Below are positions 41,901-54,754 of a DNA stretch of 64,000 nt, piece by piece. The translations under genes were made by a program, and so were the position numbers. Below the pieces are notes generated by a model that saw only the letters and a program-made list of their open reading frames with translations, was not told where the DNA came from and searched no databases. The stretch spans positions 432,581-496,580 of the forward strand of contig MU008158.1 in the NCBI GenBank assembly GCA_010909165.1, read 5' to 3'. Source of the DNA: Anthoceros angustus (lineage: Eukaryota; Streptophyta; Anthocerotopsida; Anthocerotales; Anthocerotaceae). Every line of letters begins with the position of its first letter. Position 1 is the stretch's first letter.

Positions 41901-44900
41901 CTCGCGGCGGCTCGCCGGCATACGATTGCAGTGCACTGCCGGCCGTACACCTTCCGGCGTGGCGGAGTGTTACGGAAGGCTCCGCTACGCGGCCCGTCCT
42001 CCCCCTTCCTCGTGCTCATCCCCGCTTGCGGCGCCTCTTCCCCTCCGGCCCCTCGCGTGCATCGTGCGTCTGCAGCCCTTCCTCCCGGATGGTCCGGTCA
42101 TCCCAGTGCGGCGTCGTGCCCCACCACCGTCATCCCACGCCATTGGTGAGCCACCCGGCCATCGGCCTCCTCCGCAGGGTCGCTTCGCTTGGGGATGGGC
42201 AAGGTGGCTTGCACCGCGCACACCCGCTAAGCGTGAAGGCGTTCGCGTGGTTCCGTCTGCCGCAGGCCTCGCGGAGTCTATTGCGCCGAGCCACAGTGTT
42301 ATTCAAGTCATTCGTCAGGGTTGAACAAGAAATTGCGACAGCTGCGGCTACCCCGGTTGATTGCGGTTGCACCTCTTCCGCACAATCCTGTTCAAATCAT
42401 GCGCGCCCGGCGCGCAGTGTGTGCAAAGGGGCTTCACATCGTGTGTGCAAGATAGTGGCTCGCTCCCTTTCCCCATCACGCCCATGGGTGCGACCTTGAT
42501 GGAAGCTGCCAGCAGCTGTGATGGTTATACGATCGCGGTATTGCCAAACACCACCATCTGGCGCCTCTGCGTGTCGCGGATTACGTGGTACTGGCGCAGC
42601 GGGCGTTGTGAGGTCTCCTTTGGTCACCATGCGACAGCTTATGCGGTGCAAGGCTTTGCCTGCGGACAAGCTTCACACCAACTCGCGCAACACACGCTGC
42701 GCATTGTTACTATACGGGCCACTATGGGCCTCAGGAGCATCACAACAAACCATTGCCAGCGGCTCATTCCATGGGCGTGACACATCGAGGCGAGCAGCCC
42801 TTGGTCCTTCCCCTCAATAGCCTTCGTTGCTTCCGCTTGGCAAAACCGCGACGGCGGCCGCCTTACCTCAACCCGCGGAGGGTCCAAGAAGCTGGCGCAA
42901 ACATGAAAGCATGCGATCTTCCGGCAATCAGCGCGTGCCTTTGCGGCCCCCATGGTGTGGCATGCCACACGATGATGGTCACATGCCTCCTTGCCGAACA
43001 CCCTCTTCGTTGGTGAAAAGTCCATGTAGCGGATGAAATGCTATCCGGTTGTACAAATGGGAGGTGTGGCGGCCCAAAGAAGTTGTGGCGATCCACATCC
43101 ACATGCCGCGATGCATAATGTGCCACGCGCACCTGTTCATGCGGTGCAATGCCCTCGGGCCCCATCCACAACAGTGCCGGCGATCACTGCCCCCATCCTC
43201 TCGACTACCTTCCATGCCCACTTGCGTGCGGACTTTCATCCATCACTGTAATCGCAACCCACAGGTGCCTTCCGGCATGCTTCGTGTGCATGAGATAGGC
43301 GAGCAGTGCGGTGGGCTTCCTTCTTGTGCGAAATCCCTGAGGCACCCATTTCCTTACAGCACGGCATTGTCACTAGCGTCCCTATCTCAATTGTTAGGCC
43401 TTTCATGCGTGTGTGTCCTCCCGAATGGCATCACAACATGCCATCGAGCTCTTTGGCGTTCGGCACTGCGTCATGACATCCGCCCCACCACGGTTGCTTG
43501 GCACCACCCCTCCCTCATGGCTGCAGGGCCTGTCATCCTCTCCACCGCCCGGCAAGTCCTTGTGCAGCGTGTCCAGCTCCCCTCCACAACCAAGAGGACC
43601 CATTTCCCGGACCACTCTCGACCACGCGCCTCTTGTCACTGCGCCGATGCGCCCTCGCACATGCGGTCGGTGGAATGGATTGTGAGCTCTCCCATGTTCC
43701 ATCGTGCGCCCGCTCTATGTCATGATCCACCGTCGTTTCCATGGCTTGCTCGGATGTCCGGCTCCGTTGGCGGCCCCTCTGCGGTGCGCCCCTGCAGGCA
43801 GTCCTGCGGATTGTGTCCACATGCGCGATAGTCGTGGGTCGGTGGCATTCTCCGCGTCCCTCCATCGCCGTCGCACCTCACACGTCGCCCCTGCCGCGAC
43901 CTCGCCTCCGCCCGGGCGTCCCCTCCTGCGCAGCTGCGGTGCATTCTCAGCGGCATCATTTGCCATACCACTACCTTGGTGCCTTGCGTCGCGCCGAACT
44001 CGCGTGGATCTCATACTTCACTTGCAACCCACAGAATCACATTGAGCAGTTGCGCCAATCGATGGATATGGGCGGCAATGCAAGACACTCGGTGGTACCT
44101 ATCGTCGCGGTGAGGCGGTACGTAAGCCTCCTTTGAGGCCGTATCCCAACATTTACTGCGCGATCTAGAAGCGCCTCGGCGTGCAATCCAACACTATCAA
44201 CATGGAGGTTTGAGAATTCATATGCAACCACCGGACACTGCGGACACACGGCGCGCTTATGCGGCCGCCCACCACAGCGTTGCCTTCGTCCCTTTCACCG
44301 GCCCTCCGCCTCATTGTTCCTTGTGGCAAGCAGTCGTCGCTGACACACCCGCCTTGCGGCCCACACCCGCCTCGTGCCTCGCGCTCCCTTCCACGGTCGC
44401 CGCGCCACACCACCCTTGCCGGATGCGGGGGAGGGAGGGTGGGGGCAGCGCCTCGTGGCTCGCGCTCCCTCCCACGGTCGCCGCACCACCATAGCCGGGT
44501 GCAGGCGGGGAGGAGGGAGGCGCTTCAAGTAGCACTCATTGTACCACGGGGTGGGCGCGGGCGCCGCCATTCAAGCGGTCATTCAATGTGCAAAACAAGT
44601 AATAAATATGGCGCATCCCGAATTTTCGGGGCGATTATTGCATTATTTTCCGATCCGCCTTGGTGTGCGTCGCGCCATTGGTGGTCTCCACGGAACATTG
44701 CAAGCCCACGCATCGGGCAATGTTCATGACTAGCGGGGTTCGTCCTGTAGCGACCACTTGCGGGGTACTGCGGGCACAACATCATGGGCGGAAAGCATAT
44801 TGCTGAAAATGATCGCTGCGTCGCCGTGTACAACACAATCCATGTCTTTGCAACTCTCGTCTCACACCTCACCCCTCACACCCGACATGCGTTCTTCCAT

Positions 44901-46778
44901 CTACACACTGATTCACAGACAAAACTTACTGCGGCTTAAGCGAATGCGCGTACATACGGCACGTTGTTGCGGTTGCGAGGCGGCGGAAATGCTCCCTGTC
45001 GGCCGCCCTCTGCGGTTGCACCCACCACTATGTTTACGTGCACGCCTTGCGAGGCGTTGAACTCGATTGCTCCTCGCCTCGGCGCGCGTCTCGAATATGC
45101 CACCACATGGGCTTTGTCTGCGGGTTAATCTCGCCGAGCAGGCGGTCTTCTCATTCCAATTGAGCTCACTTTCGCGCGAAATCCACCAACTGTAGAACCT
45201 CCTAGGCCATCTTTCCACCAAATCGGTGGCCCCGTCGTGCACTGTGCGAACCAAACCCGCGGGTCATGCATTTGCCGGTCGCTCCCGGCTTGCCCATCTT
45301 CCATTCGATCGGTGGCGGTATCGAAACGATGCATGAAAACATGGCACTCCACCGGTGTAAGCGCTCTCGCGATAATTTGTCCGCCACTCCATTCCGTTTG
45401 TCCCCAGGTGCGGGTGGTATAGGGCTCGCAAGTTTATTGGATACCCCTCCATTCGAAGGCATTGGCTCGATGGTCTTCAACAAAGTCCAAAAACTCGAGG
45501 CTCCCTATAGTTGATGGGAACCATGGGCCACCAGTGTACTCTCGAGGCATTGCATCTCCCATATCTTCCCATGACGGCCCGCTTGCCACCGTGTGTTGTG
45601 CGGGGCGCTTGACACACACTGCCGAAGCCCGGCCGTCAGCCTTGCCGGCAAGATATTGCGCGTGGCCATCGCCTCCAATGCACATGATCCTCCCAGGTAG
45701 ACGGAGGCGCGCACACACACTCGTCCAACCTACCTTGGATGCCCGCCGCCCACTCATAGCAAGTGATCGCGGGTTCCTCATCGTCCACTCCGGTCCGGAT
45801 GCACGCAAGGCTTCAGCGCGTGGAGGGTTTAGCGTGACCAGTCGATTCTGCGGCTTATTGGCGGTTGCCCGTCGCCCCATGGTTGCGTGCTGGCCGTCGC
45901 CCGGTGGCAGATCCGGGGTCTTTTCCAACTCAAGCGCAGTTCTTTGGTGGAAGGGTTCGCATCCGGCCGACCCAGTTGGGCCCGTTTGTTGCCATTCGGG
46001 CCTCATCTCGACTCGCGGACATTGCAGTGTGCAGGTGGTCCCTACCCTCTACCATTTCGCAACTTGCCTTTCCCAACTTATCAGTGGTCAGCCCCAGGGA
46101 AACCTGACCCCCACTCATCCCATCCAGCCGGCGCGGCATATTGTGCGGCCAATCTGAGAAGCGAACCCCCACCGCTTCCTCCCAGCGCCCCCCCTCCCCC
46201 CATCTCACTCGGCACCTCCGGTCGCGATGGCAGGTACCTGTTTAAGGGGTGGGCCGGGTGGTAGGTTACGCACTTCTTGTCCCCTCCACCGCACATTTCC
46301 ATCAATTCGGGAAGGGCATCTCGACCGAGGGCATGTAGCAAGCGACATTGTCGGGAATACTTTTTTCGATTGTTTTTGCCTGTAATTCCTTGGTTTGAGT
46401 GGCATTTTTGTTACGAAATCGGTGGATAAAACATTATGGGCTGATTCTATTTGGCTTTATCGCACCCCATCGACATATAGCCCAGGCACCTTGGCGGGGA
46501 CACCCTCCGAGACAATTTTGATTAATGCCCTTATACTACATCGTCGCTTGATGTGTGAACTATTTTATACCTCATATTATTCTACTCAATTTTTCCTCCA
46601 AATGCTTGATTGTGGTATGGCGAAAAGACAGCGTTGTGGACACTTTGTCTTTCCTTGCCTCCTAGCGGCCTTCCATATATCGCCCATCATCAGCGGCGCA
46701 CTATGCTTTCACTGACTGCGTATCGGACGTCCCGCTGAATGTGTAGAATAGATCTGGGAAATTGGGCTGGTACCAAAG
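41901..46778. other. CG-rich repeat-like DNA without a supported gene
   Basis: Many overlapping frames of 60-260 codons are open on both strands, as expected from high GC. None shows a family, a splice structure or consistent hydrophobic or charge patterning. GC content falls near 46350-46700. It is most likely decayed mobile DNA, by analogy with its flanks; no terminal repeats were found. Confidence 0.4.
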
Positions 46779-48319
46779 TGCTGGGCTATGTAACTTCCAC
46801 GGGAATTGAGGAAATAAGCAGGTTTCAAGTGTTTTTTAGGATTGAAGGATAAATAAGGCGAAGGTTAGAGGCGAGAGGGCCAAAGAGGGTGAGACTCGAG
46901 GACCTCACCACTCGGGACTGAGGTCTGATTAGGTCGGAGAACCAGTCCGGACTTACTCGGGGGCGGTATCAGAGGTCCTTGGCGGACCGAATGCTCCCTC
47001 ACGGACTTTGTGGGGCCTCACCTGGCCGTGGAAGAAACACGGCGAGTCACAGCTACCGTCATGGACGGAATGCTTTGGGGTCTCGTGCAGTGGAGAAGAC
47101 CCGAAGTGGAGGCCACCCGGAGGAGGATGGTGGAACTCAAGAGCAAGTGAAGGCCCGGGCAAAGGAAAAGGCGGAGTCCCTCGCTCGGATCGAGGAAGGA
47201 AGCGGGTGGCGGAGGCCAGGTTCGGACCGGGCCAAGGTTCTTGTTTCTGAGCAGTGAAGCCTCGAGAGGCCCAAGCGGCGGAGGACTGCGGCGAAGGGAA
47301 GCGCGGGGAGGCGGAAGAGGCCGGGCTGGAGAGCTCGGGACTGGCGGAGGCGGCTAGGCGGCGCCAAGTGGGCGAGCCAGTAAAGGCGAAGGTGAGCCGC
47401 GGCAGAGCGGCCGGGATCACTGACGTGATCGGGCGGTGGAGAGAGTCAGTATGAGGAGAGGCTAACTCGAAGGCCGCCAGGTATGGGCGAGAGCAGGCCG
47501 GCACTCGGGAGATAGGAGATCTCGATGCAGTGCAGTAGAAGGGAGGCGGCGGATGGAGGCAGCAAGGACAGCTGGAGCTACAACTCCAAGATGCGTCGGA
47601 GGCGGCGGTGATTCTCAGCGAGAGAATCCACGACTTCGAGCACGAAGCAGTGCCTCCGGCTCACGGCGGAGGAAAATCGGCGACTATCGAGTTGGGCGTT
47701 GCCGCTCTGAAGGAAGTCCAGTCGGACGGAGGTATGACCTTTGGAGAGGAGGCGGAGCTAAAGGCCGGAATGAGCGGAGGCGAGCCTGGGCGAGAAAAAG
47801 CTGGTCCGGTGAGAAAGGCGGAAGGGGCTGCGCTATGGCGGGGGTGGCGATGGAAGGAAGCAGCGGGCTGGGCGGTGAACAGCGGCAGTGACGAGCCCAG
47901 CCTCGCGTGGTCTGACCGGCTCCCGGTATCAAATCTGGAGGTGGCCCAACAAGCCCACGGCCACGCCCGGAACACTTATGGCGGAGGGAGTATCGGGTGC
48001 TCGGGCACGTGGAAGAGGCAATTCAACAAGTCGATTCGGACTTTGCCACCAGCTCTGAAGGTAGAAGCCTCTCGGCCCCTGCAGACGGACGGACCTGGAA
48101 GGCTCGGAAGGAGATGAAGGCCACGGGCAGCCGGGGACCCTAGTGGCCTGTTTGAGATGACGGGAGGCGGAGAGGAGCAGCGGAGGAGGCGGAGGAGGCG
48201 GATCGGAGGTAAGCACCACCTCACCATGGAAGGAGGGCCAGAAGGAGTCAGCGATCGGGAGCAGTGGAGGACTTGAGGAGAGCCACGGAGGTCCGTGAGG
48301 AGGAAACGGGTGGGCGTGA

Positions 48320-48482
48320 GTCCGGACTTTGTCCGGACCCGGAGGCGGACCAGTCGGACCTCGGTAAGTCCGGACCACAGTCGGACCCAGTCTCAAGTCC
48401 GGACCCGTAATAAGTCCGGACCACGAGTCCGGACCCGTGTCATCCGGACCCAGTCCGGACCCCGAACAAGGTCGGACCTGGC
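48320..48482. repeat. GTCCGGAC palindrome array in the 5' LTR
   Basis: About ten copies of (A)GTCCGGACC or one-arm variants, spaced 10-25 bp, in U3 about 350-500 bp upstream of the TATA box. The 3' LTR has the counterpart at 56322-56475. Confidence 0.8.
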
Positions 48483-48832
48483 GGACCGAAATAAGCCGGA
48501 CTCACGAGTTCGAGTCGAGGCGGCTCGAGGCCGGCTGCGGCGATGAGGAGGCCCCGACTTACGCTAGGGAGATGGTGGTGGCCCCGTGAAGGACCGAGGA
48601 GGCGGGAGGATGGCGTCGTGGTAGCGGTTGTCGAACCGTGTAACAACGCGGATTCGGGAGAGGAGGGCCCGCCTCACGGATCATCCGATTGGGTGCACTG
48701 TCGGGACGATTGGACCACCCATTCGCGGGGCCAGGACCTTCCCACAGTCGGCGAAGGAGATAGGGGATAGTGGCGATTAGGGTATCCGGGCTCTCGAATA
48801 GGGGTGTAATAAAGACGCCACCTTGGGCGCGA

Positions 48833-48837
48833 TATAA
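48833..48837 (+). promoter_or_regulatory. LTR TATA box (5' LTR)
   Basis: GATATAAGAG precedes GTGCTCTAGTAAAGC, and both are conserved in the 3' LTR (TATAA at 56846-56850). Confidence 0.6.
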
Positions 48838-49380
48838 GAGGTGCTCTAGTAAAGCATCTTTCTCTTGGTGTTGATGCCGCGTTCTTGCGGACCTTTGTGA
48901 GTCTTCTTGCTAACGTGAGTCTGAGTCAGGCCACGGACTCGGGAGATTGATCAAGGTCCCGTGGCGGACTTAGCAGCGTTGTGGTGTGTGCGGGAAGGGT
49001 GGCGGTGACCGTGCTCGTCCGGAGCGTGCACCGAGCAGGAGCAGTGGCCGGAGGAACTCGGGAGGGTGTGTAGAGCCGGACGGAGAGGCCGGCGGAGCAG
49101 CGGAGGAGGTCGGATGCGTAACCAGCGTCTTTTCTAAGGCGAAGAGTGTAGCGTGAGAGGAGAGAGAAAGACGGGCGTGAGGATGTATGTGAGCGATCTG
49201 AGCAGTCCTAAACGTTTAGCCATACCGGGCTGTCAGTGCGTTGTAGTAGGAGTATGTGTGTGAGGAGCAGGCTGGGGCGGTAGAATCACGAAGCAGTGAG
49301 CAGGGCCTATCATTCCCTTGGAGCGGACTTCTTCCTACAACGACGGGATTGTGCGTGGCCATCGAAAGTCCGCCACATTT

Positions 49381-49396
49381 TGGCGCCGTTCGGGAA
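49381..49396 (+). other. Primer-binding site
   Basis: TGGCGCCGTTCGGGAA starts five bases after the 5' LTR end. It resembles the TGGCGCCGTTGCCGGGGA-type site common in plant Ty3/gypsy elements, apparently shortened by a small deletion. Confidence 0.65.
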
Positions 49397-49639
49397 TGAA
49401 ATCGTGTGCAAAGTGCGTCCTTAGGAAGAGAAGGTAAGTGGCGTGGCGGTCGGCGGCGGTCAAGTGAACCGTCGGGAGGATCGGACGTGGTCACCTCGCG
49501 TGCTCTCAGCCAGGGAGAGGGAGGCGTCAAACCCAGAGAGCTCGATCGGAGGAGGAGAACGTGGTCGAATTGTCGGACCAAGGCAGTCGGTACGGGGGCG
49601 GAAGAAGGTAGGGGCGACCACGCCTAACCCGATGGCGTG

Positions 49640-50760
49640 ACCATGGCCCCTACCTCGACCAAACAAGCGTACTCCATATTCGGAGGGAAGAAGGGCGGGA
49701 TGCGGAGACCTTTGTGGAGGACTTCATGTCCAAAGCCAACTTCAGGAGAGGGCGGCCGCGGCTCATCCAGCTTTTCAAGGGGTTCTCAGGGACGGTGCTC
49801 AATGGTATCGGAGAAAATATAGGAGAATGCCCCACTCGTTTGAAGCTTTGAAAATGCCTTCTTAGAGCGGTTTCGAGGATCGACCGGGAGGGTATGTATT
49901 ATCAAAGTTGGAAAATCAGGCGAGGAAGAAGGAGAAAGGCTGGGCTCGTACATCGGTTCTATGCCCCGAGGATCGGCATCCAACCCATACCACGATGCAA
50001 GCGATGCGGTGGTTGGCGGTCTAGCCAAACCCATGGCGAGCACGTCTGCGCTGGCCAGGGCGTGGGCAAGGCGGTCGAGCGGCCGAAAACTACGAGGAAT
50101 CGCTACATCGAGGATAAAGAAATCCGCTCAAGGAGGCAAGAAGAAGAAGAAAGCGGGGTTCGAGACTCAGGAGGAAGAGTCTTGAGGAGGAGGAAGACCA
50201 ATCGGAGGTGTCTTGAGGAGGAGGCGTCGTCCAGAAGAAGAGGCGGAGGTCTCTAGCGAGGAAGAGTAGCAGAAGAAGAGCCCGGCTAAAAGAAGCGGGG
50301 AGAAGGAGGTGGTGACACCGGTCAGAAGCTCCGGACCCGACTCCCTCAAAGGAGGTGGCAGTGCGGGAGGACTGGAAAAAGTGATAAAGAGAGTAGAGGA
50401 CACAGCGATAAACCGAGTTAAGGGAGGCGGCGGAAAACCGACTACGGTGCGACGCATCTACGGTGTCTTGGTGTGCAACACGGCCATTCGAAATCAAGCG
50501 CCTCAAGGGCGGTGCATCAAGTGGACTACGAATACGAGGAGGAGGTGAGGAGCAATGGGAAGAGGCCTATCAGTGCAGAAGCCCCTCAGCGCGATATCCC
50601 AAAACCATGTCGTCAGCGGAGGTCCGTCATAGCAGGCCCCACCGATGCGACGCATGGGAGCCCCGTATCCTCCGTGCGGCCGTGTGCATTGGGCTGCGGG
50701 AATCTGGCCATTACTCCAAGCGTGTCCGTACCCAGGCGGGGTAATGGGGACTTGAGTGGC
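49640..50760 (+). pseudogene. gag region of the LTR element
   Basis: Broken frames carry a retrotransposon gag pattern: W/QWYRR...CPHSFEALK, LERFRGSTGR, EEEGERLGSYI..FYA, RIGIQPIP, ASDAVVGGLAK. A Lys/Arg/Glu-rich stretch (50130-50280) and a CCHC zinc-knuckle remnant follow at 50684-50733 (C....GESGHYSK.C.YP). Two single-base shifts disturb the knuckle. No protease motif could be found between 50760 and 52200. Confidence 0.65.
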
Positions 50761-52209
50761 GGCCTGGCGGTGGGCATATGGCGGCGCTATGTCCCAACCC
50801 CGCAAGGGCAGTGCGATGCCACACCAAGCGGAGAACCCGACCACCGCGCCACCTCCTAAGGCTGCCGTGCAGTCGAAGATGCTCGATTGGCGGAGTGGGA
50901 AGAGATTCCCAGTGCGTGAGATGGAAAGAACAAGAATGCGGTGGGGTGTCGAAGGAAGGGAGTCGGGCGTGGAAATCTTGGAGGTGTCTACTTGGCCGAA
51001 GGAAGGAGGCGGCGAGAAAGGCGCCGATTGAAGAAGAACAAGGCGGAGGCGTCACGGCCGAGGAAAATCAATGGAAATACCAATAGAGGATCCGAATGAA
51101 GGAGGGGGGAAGCTCGGAGGATTACCGAAGGAAGTTCTCCGTGCAGCGGGGAGGGGCGGTGCCTCCGCGGCAGTTTCCACCGGACGTGGTCAGGAGGTGG
51201 CGAGATGTTGCGGAGGAAATGCAAGCATCCAGAATACGAACCAGTGACCGGGAGAGGATGAGGCCGCGGGATCCTCGATTGGGGTAGAAGCCTCTGCCCC
51301 TTTAATGTGGCGGACACGATGAATCGGCCTTGTGTCCTTTCGGCAGTGAGGATAACCGAAATCTGGCAAGAGGTCCGTCGGGCGTTAGGAAACCCAGCCT
51401 CGGCGGAGCACCAAAGCCGGAAGGGTATACGTGGAAGTGAGGTGGTGTCCCACGGACCCAGGCGCCGATGGTACAAGTGGAGATTTGGATGTATCATCAA
51501 GGATCAGGATGGACCGGTCAGTCAACCTCATCAAAACACGGTGGGCTTCACATCCTTGAACCCTCAAAGACTACGAGAATGGCGGACATGTCAAGAAGAG
51601 ATCCGTGAGGGAGTTAACAGTCTTGGCCACCATAGTGGCGCACCCTAGCTGGATTTTGTTGTGATCAAACCGGACCATTAGGGTATGAGGTGTATTCTTT
51701 GGGCCATGGTGGTTGGCCCAGAGCTACACTTTGGAAGGAAGGAGATTCACTTCTTTGGGACCCTAAGGTGCGAGAAGGGAGGTTGCTATCACACGGAGCA
51801 AGGACACCTATTGTGGGAAGCTGAGCACTACCGAGGGTATACCTCGTGGAGGACTCCTGCGCAAGATAGTTCAGGAGGCGTACCCTTTCGCCAAGATCCG
51901 GTCAGGAGGAGATGGACTACCGTGGGATGCCTTTGGCGGAAGTGGTTGATTGTTTTCGAGTGGCCTGGGTGGAGGAAGGAAGTGAAGAGGAGGTCGGACC
52001 GGCTGAGGAGGCAGTCGGACCAAGGAAGCGGACATCGAGAAGATTGATTCACCTCACGAGCTCTTGAGAATGGGGATGCGAGGATCCGAGAGGAGGACGA
52101 GGGGTTTGGGGCAGGCACGAGCAGGAGGCAGTGAACCGGACGGCGTGGAAGAAGTGGAGGTCCGGCCAAATTCACGAAGTTTAAGAAAGGCATGCCTCGG
52201 ACTGAAGGA

Positions 52210-53060
52210 CTAAAGCATTTCTGGGGAGTTTTTTAGGTGTTCGCCTTCAAGGTCACGGACATGAAGGGCATTAGAAGAAGTGGGAGAGCATAAGATCGAT
52301 TTGAAGCCGGAGGCGGTGCCGGTCGAATCCGACAATACAAGCTCAACCCCAAGTATTCGATCAAGGTGAAGGAGGTCCTTGATAAGTAAGTGAGGCGGAC
52401 ATCATTTTCCCCATCGTCAGCAGAGTGGGTCGCGCCGATTGTGGTGGTTCCCAAGAAAGCGGCCAACAAATTCGGGTATGCCAAGATTGGAGGAAGCTCA
52501 AGCGCATAGAAGGACCACTTCCATGCCATTCGTGAGCGACATTTTGGACAAGGTGGTGGACGGACTACTTACTCCTTCGGATGGCTACTCGGATATAACC
52601 AATTGCACCTAAGGGTGATGGGGACAAGGCGACCTTCACTACTGAGTGGTGCGTTTGCCTACAAGAGAAGTGCCTTTGGGATGGCCAGCGCCGGTCGTCA
52701 TGCGTATGGTGACTTACTTCGAGGGACTTCATGGAGATATTCTGGATGATTTTGTGTGCATGGGGCGGGACAAACACATCTAAGAAGGTGCTTGGAGGCT
52801 GGAGACTCAATTGAGCCTACACCCGAGAAATGCTACTTTGGAATGACGGAGGGAATCTTGGGACATCGGGTGTCGGCGGGGGAATCGAGGTGGACGGGAC
52901 AAGGTCCGGGTCATCCGATCTCCGCCACCACGAACCTAAAGGAGGCGAGAGGTTTCACAGGAATGGTGGGATACTACCGCGGTTTATTAAGGACTTTCGA
53001 AGGCGGCTAAGTTGCGGAACTCTGCGGAAGGAGGAGGTTTGGACACAGTCACGGGAGGCG
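52210..53060 (+). pseudogene. Reverse transcriptase of the LTR element
   Basis: Blocks in shifting frames follow the Ty3/gypsy RT order: ADIIFPI..., VCQDWRKL, SDILDKVVDG, DKATFTTEWCV, RDFMEIF, active site LDDF at about 52743-52754, EKCYFGMTEGILGHRVS, NLKEARGFTGMVGYYR and RFIKDF near 53000. In-frame stops and at least five frame changes. Confidence 0.8.
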
Positions 53061-53420
53061 AGAGGAGGCCTTTGATTCTGAACACCTTGGTAAGCGTTCT
53101 AAGAGGACGGATGGGCAGAAATTTCATGTGTATGTAGATGTGTCCGCTTTTTTGCTATCGGGTCTTGAGCGGAAGGGGCGACAAGCGAAGGGATTATCCG
53201 TATACTACTGACGGCTCACACGCGGGCGAAAATACACAACTACAGGCCGAAGCCTTGGGTATGGTATATCTTTGTCAAGAAATTCGACACTACCTACTAC
53301 CGGTGAGTTTGTGTTCTATGTAGACCACTTTCTTAGCATCGGTGAATAAAGGCGGACTGTCCGGACGGATGAAGGTGGATATTGTTGCTGCGAGGAGTTC
53401 ACGTTGAGTGGAAACAAGAC
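53061..53420 (+). pseudogene. RNase H of the LTR element
   Basis: GQKFHVYVDVSAF, the first catalytic-Asp block, is at about 53115-53150. QAEALGMVYLCQEIRHYLL (53245-53300) and FYVDHF (53310-53330) follow, as in Ty3/gypsy RNase H. Confidence 0.7.
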
Positions 53421-53689
53421 AAGGGAGGCGGCACCAAAATCAGATTTCTGTCACGATTGAAAAGCAGGCGGTGTTGAGAGATCGGGAAGATGCGTTCCGG
53501 AGACATTGGTTGCCGATGAAAGTACAACCGGAGGAGCCCGGCCGAACCCCAAGCTACGAGCGGCCTTAGCGAGCGGAGAAGGGAGGGCCGCGTCGTCACC
53601 TCGAAGAAATAGTACCTCGGGAATGGAGCTTCCGAAAATCGACTCGTGGACGGAGGAGGCATTCGTGCACTATGCTCGACCCTTGAGAA

Positions 53690-54719
53690 TGTACAACGGT
53701 GTGTGTTCAAATTAGGGCGGACGGAGTAGAGCGAAGGTACTGCGGCGAGAGCAGGCGGTCGTCGAGGGAATGCCACGAAGGATTGGGGTGGACACTACGC
53801 GGGGTCACCACCAAAAGATTTTAGGCGGGATCTTGGTGGCCAACAATGTATGGGGACACCCACCGGTTTGTGAAGAAGTGTGATGCTTGTCGGCGGATCG
53901 GAAAGCCAACCCGACGACACGGTGGCGCTAGTACCGATATTGGCGCACCTTTCGAAAAGTGGGGTATTGACTTTGTTGGACCTATCTGACCCTCGACAAG
54001 ACACACAAAGGAGATACATCACGGTGGCAGCGGACTCACGGTGGGTGGCGGTGGCGGCGAGCGGACTCCGCAAATGTGGCCAAATTCTGTCGAGAACATC
54101 ATAACCGATGCGGATGTCCGCGGTTGGTAAGTGATAGGGGAACCCATTTCCTTAATGATGTGGTGGCCGCCATGGCGGAGTATTTCGCATCAATCATCGT
54201 GAGGCACCCTACAATCCTAAGGCCAATGGGGCAGAGAAGACAAATGGGCTCATCTGCGGGATCTGAATAAACTCACGATGAACTACGCCCATGAGGATAC
54301 CAAGGCGCCATCCGCCTTGTGGGCGTTCGGAGAAGGTGACCACAACGGACCTGCTTCTTGACCTCGGACACTCTCCGTAATGCCGGTGGGGTTTGAAGTG
54401 CCCACTTTTCGAGTAATGATGGAAGGGGCGGAGAGGAAAGCCACTCGGCGACTCTTGGGGTTTGTTCGGCACGGGAGGGGGAAGCTCGGTGAGAGATTGG
54501 TGCAAAACCGGTGAAGATTTGGCGATCGCGGAATCGGGAGTATGTAAAGGAAGGGACTGGCCCTCCTTTATGATAGTCGTTACATGCATTTTCGAGGCAA
54601 ACTTCACGAGATGGATGGGTCCGTACCAAGTGGTGCAAGTATATGACAGCAGGTCCGTCCATTCCACTAGATGGAGGCTGTTGCCCACTGGGTGGCGGGT
54701 GAAGAAGTATCATGCTTAG
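53690..54719 (+). pseudogene. Integrase of the LTR element
   Basis: The zinc-binding part (FVKKCDACRRIGKPT, about 53865-53910) is followed by APFEKWGIDFVGP (about 53947-53985), CPRLVSDRGTHFLNDVV with the second catalytic Asp (54117-54165), and the C-terminal block MGPYQVVQVYD...GWRVKKYHA ending with TAG at 54717-54719. Frames change several times. The third catalytic Glu block (HP..N.QRE type) is seen only as GQRRQ near 54230. Confidence 0.75.
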
Positions 54720-54738
54720 TGTTGGCGGAGGCGTAGCG

Positions 54739-54754
54739 AGATGAGAAGGGAGTA
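54739..54754 (+). other. Polypurine tract
   Basis: AGATGAGAAGGGAGTA directly precedes the TG of the 3' LTR, the expected place for plus-strand priming. Confidence 0.6.

Larger units (their letters stand above)
46779..49375 (+). repeat. 5' LTR
   Basis: Begins TGCTGGGCTATG and ends GTCCGCCA. It contains an array of GGTCCGGACC-like palindromes (48320-48482) and a promoter-like TATAA (48833-48837) shortly before a conserved CTCTAGTAAAGC. That would place the transcript start near 48860, making most of the LTR U3. The open frames inside it are not genes. Confidence 0.88.

Noticed and set aside
43049-43831. 260-codon plus-strand frame
   Set aside because: His/Pro/Arg/Cys-rich with overlapping frames on both strands; typical of CG-rich non-coding DNA.
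47550-48120. Open frames inside the LTRs
   Set aside because: Lie within U3 of the LTR, not conserved in frame between the two LTRs.
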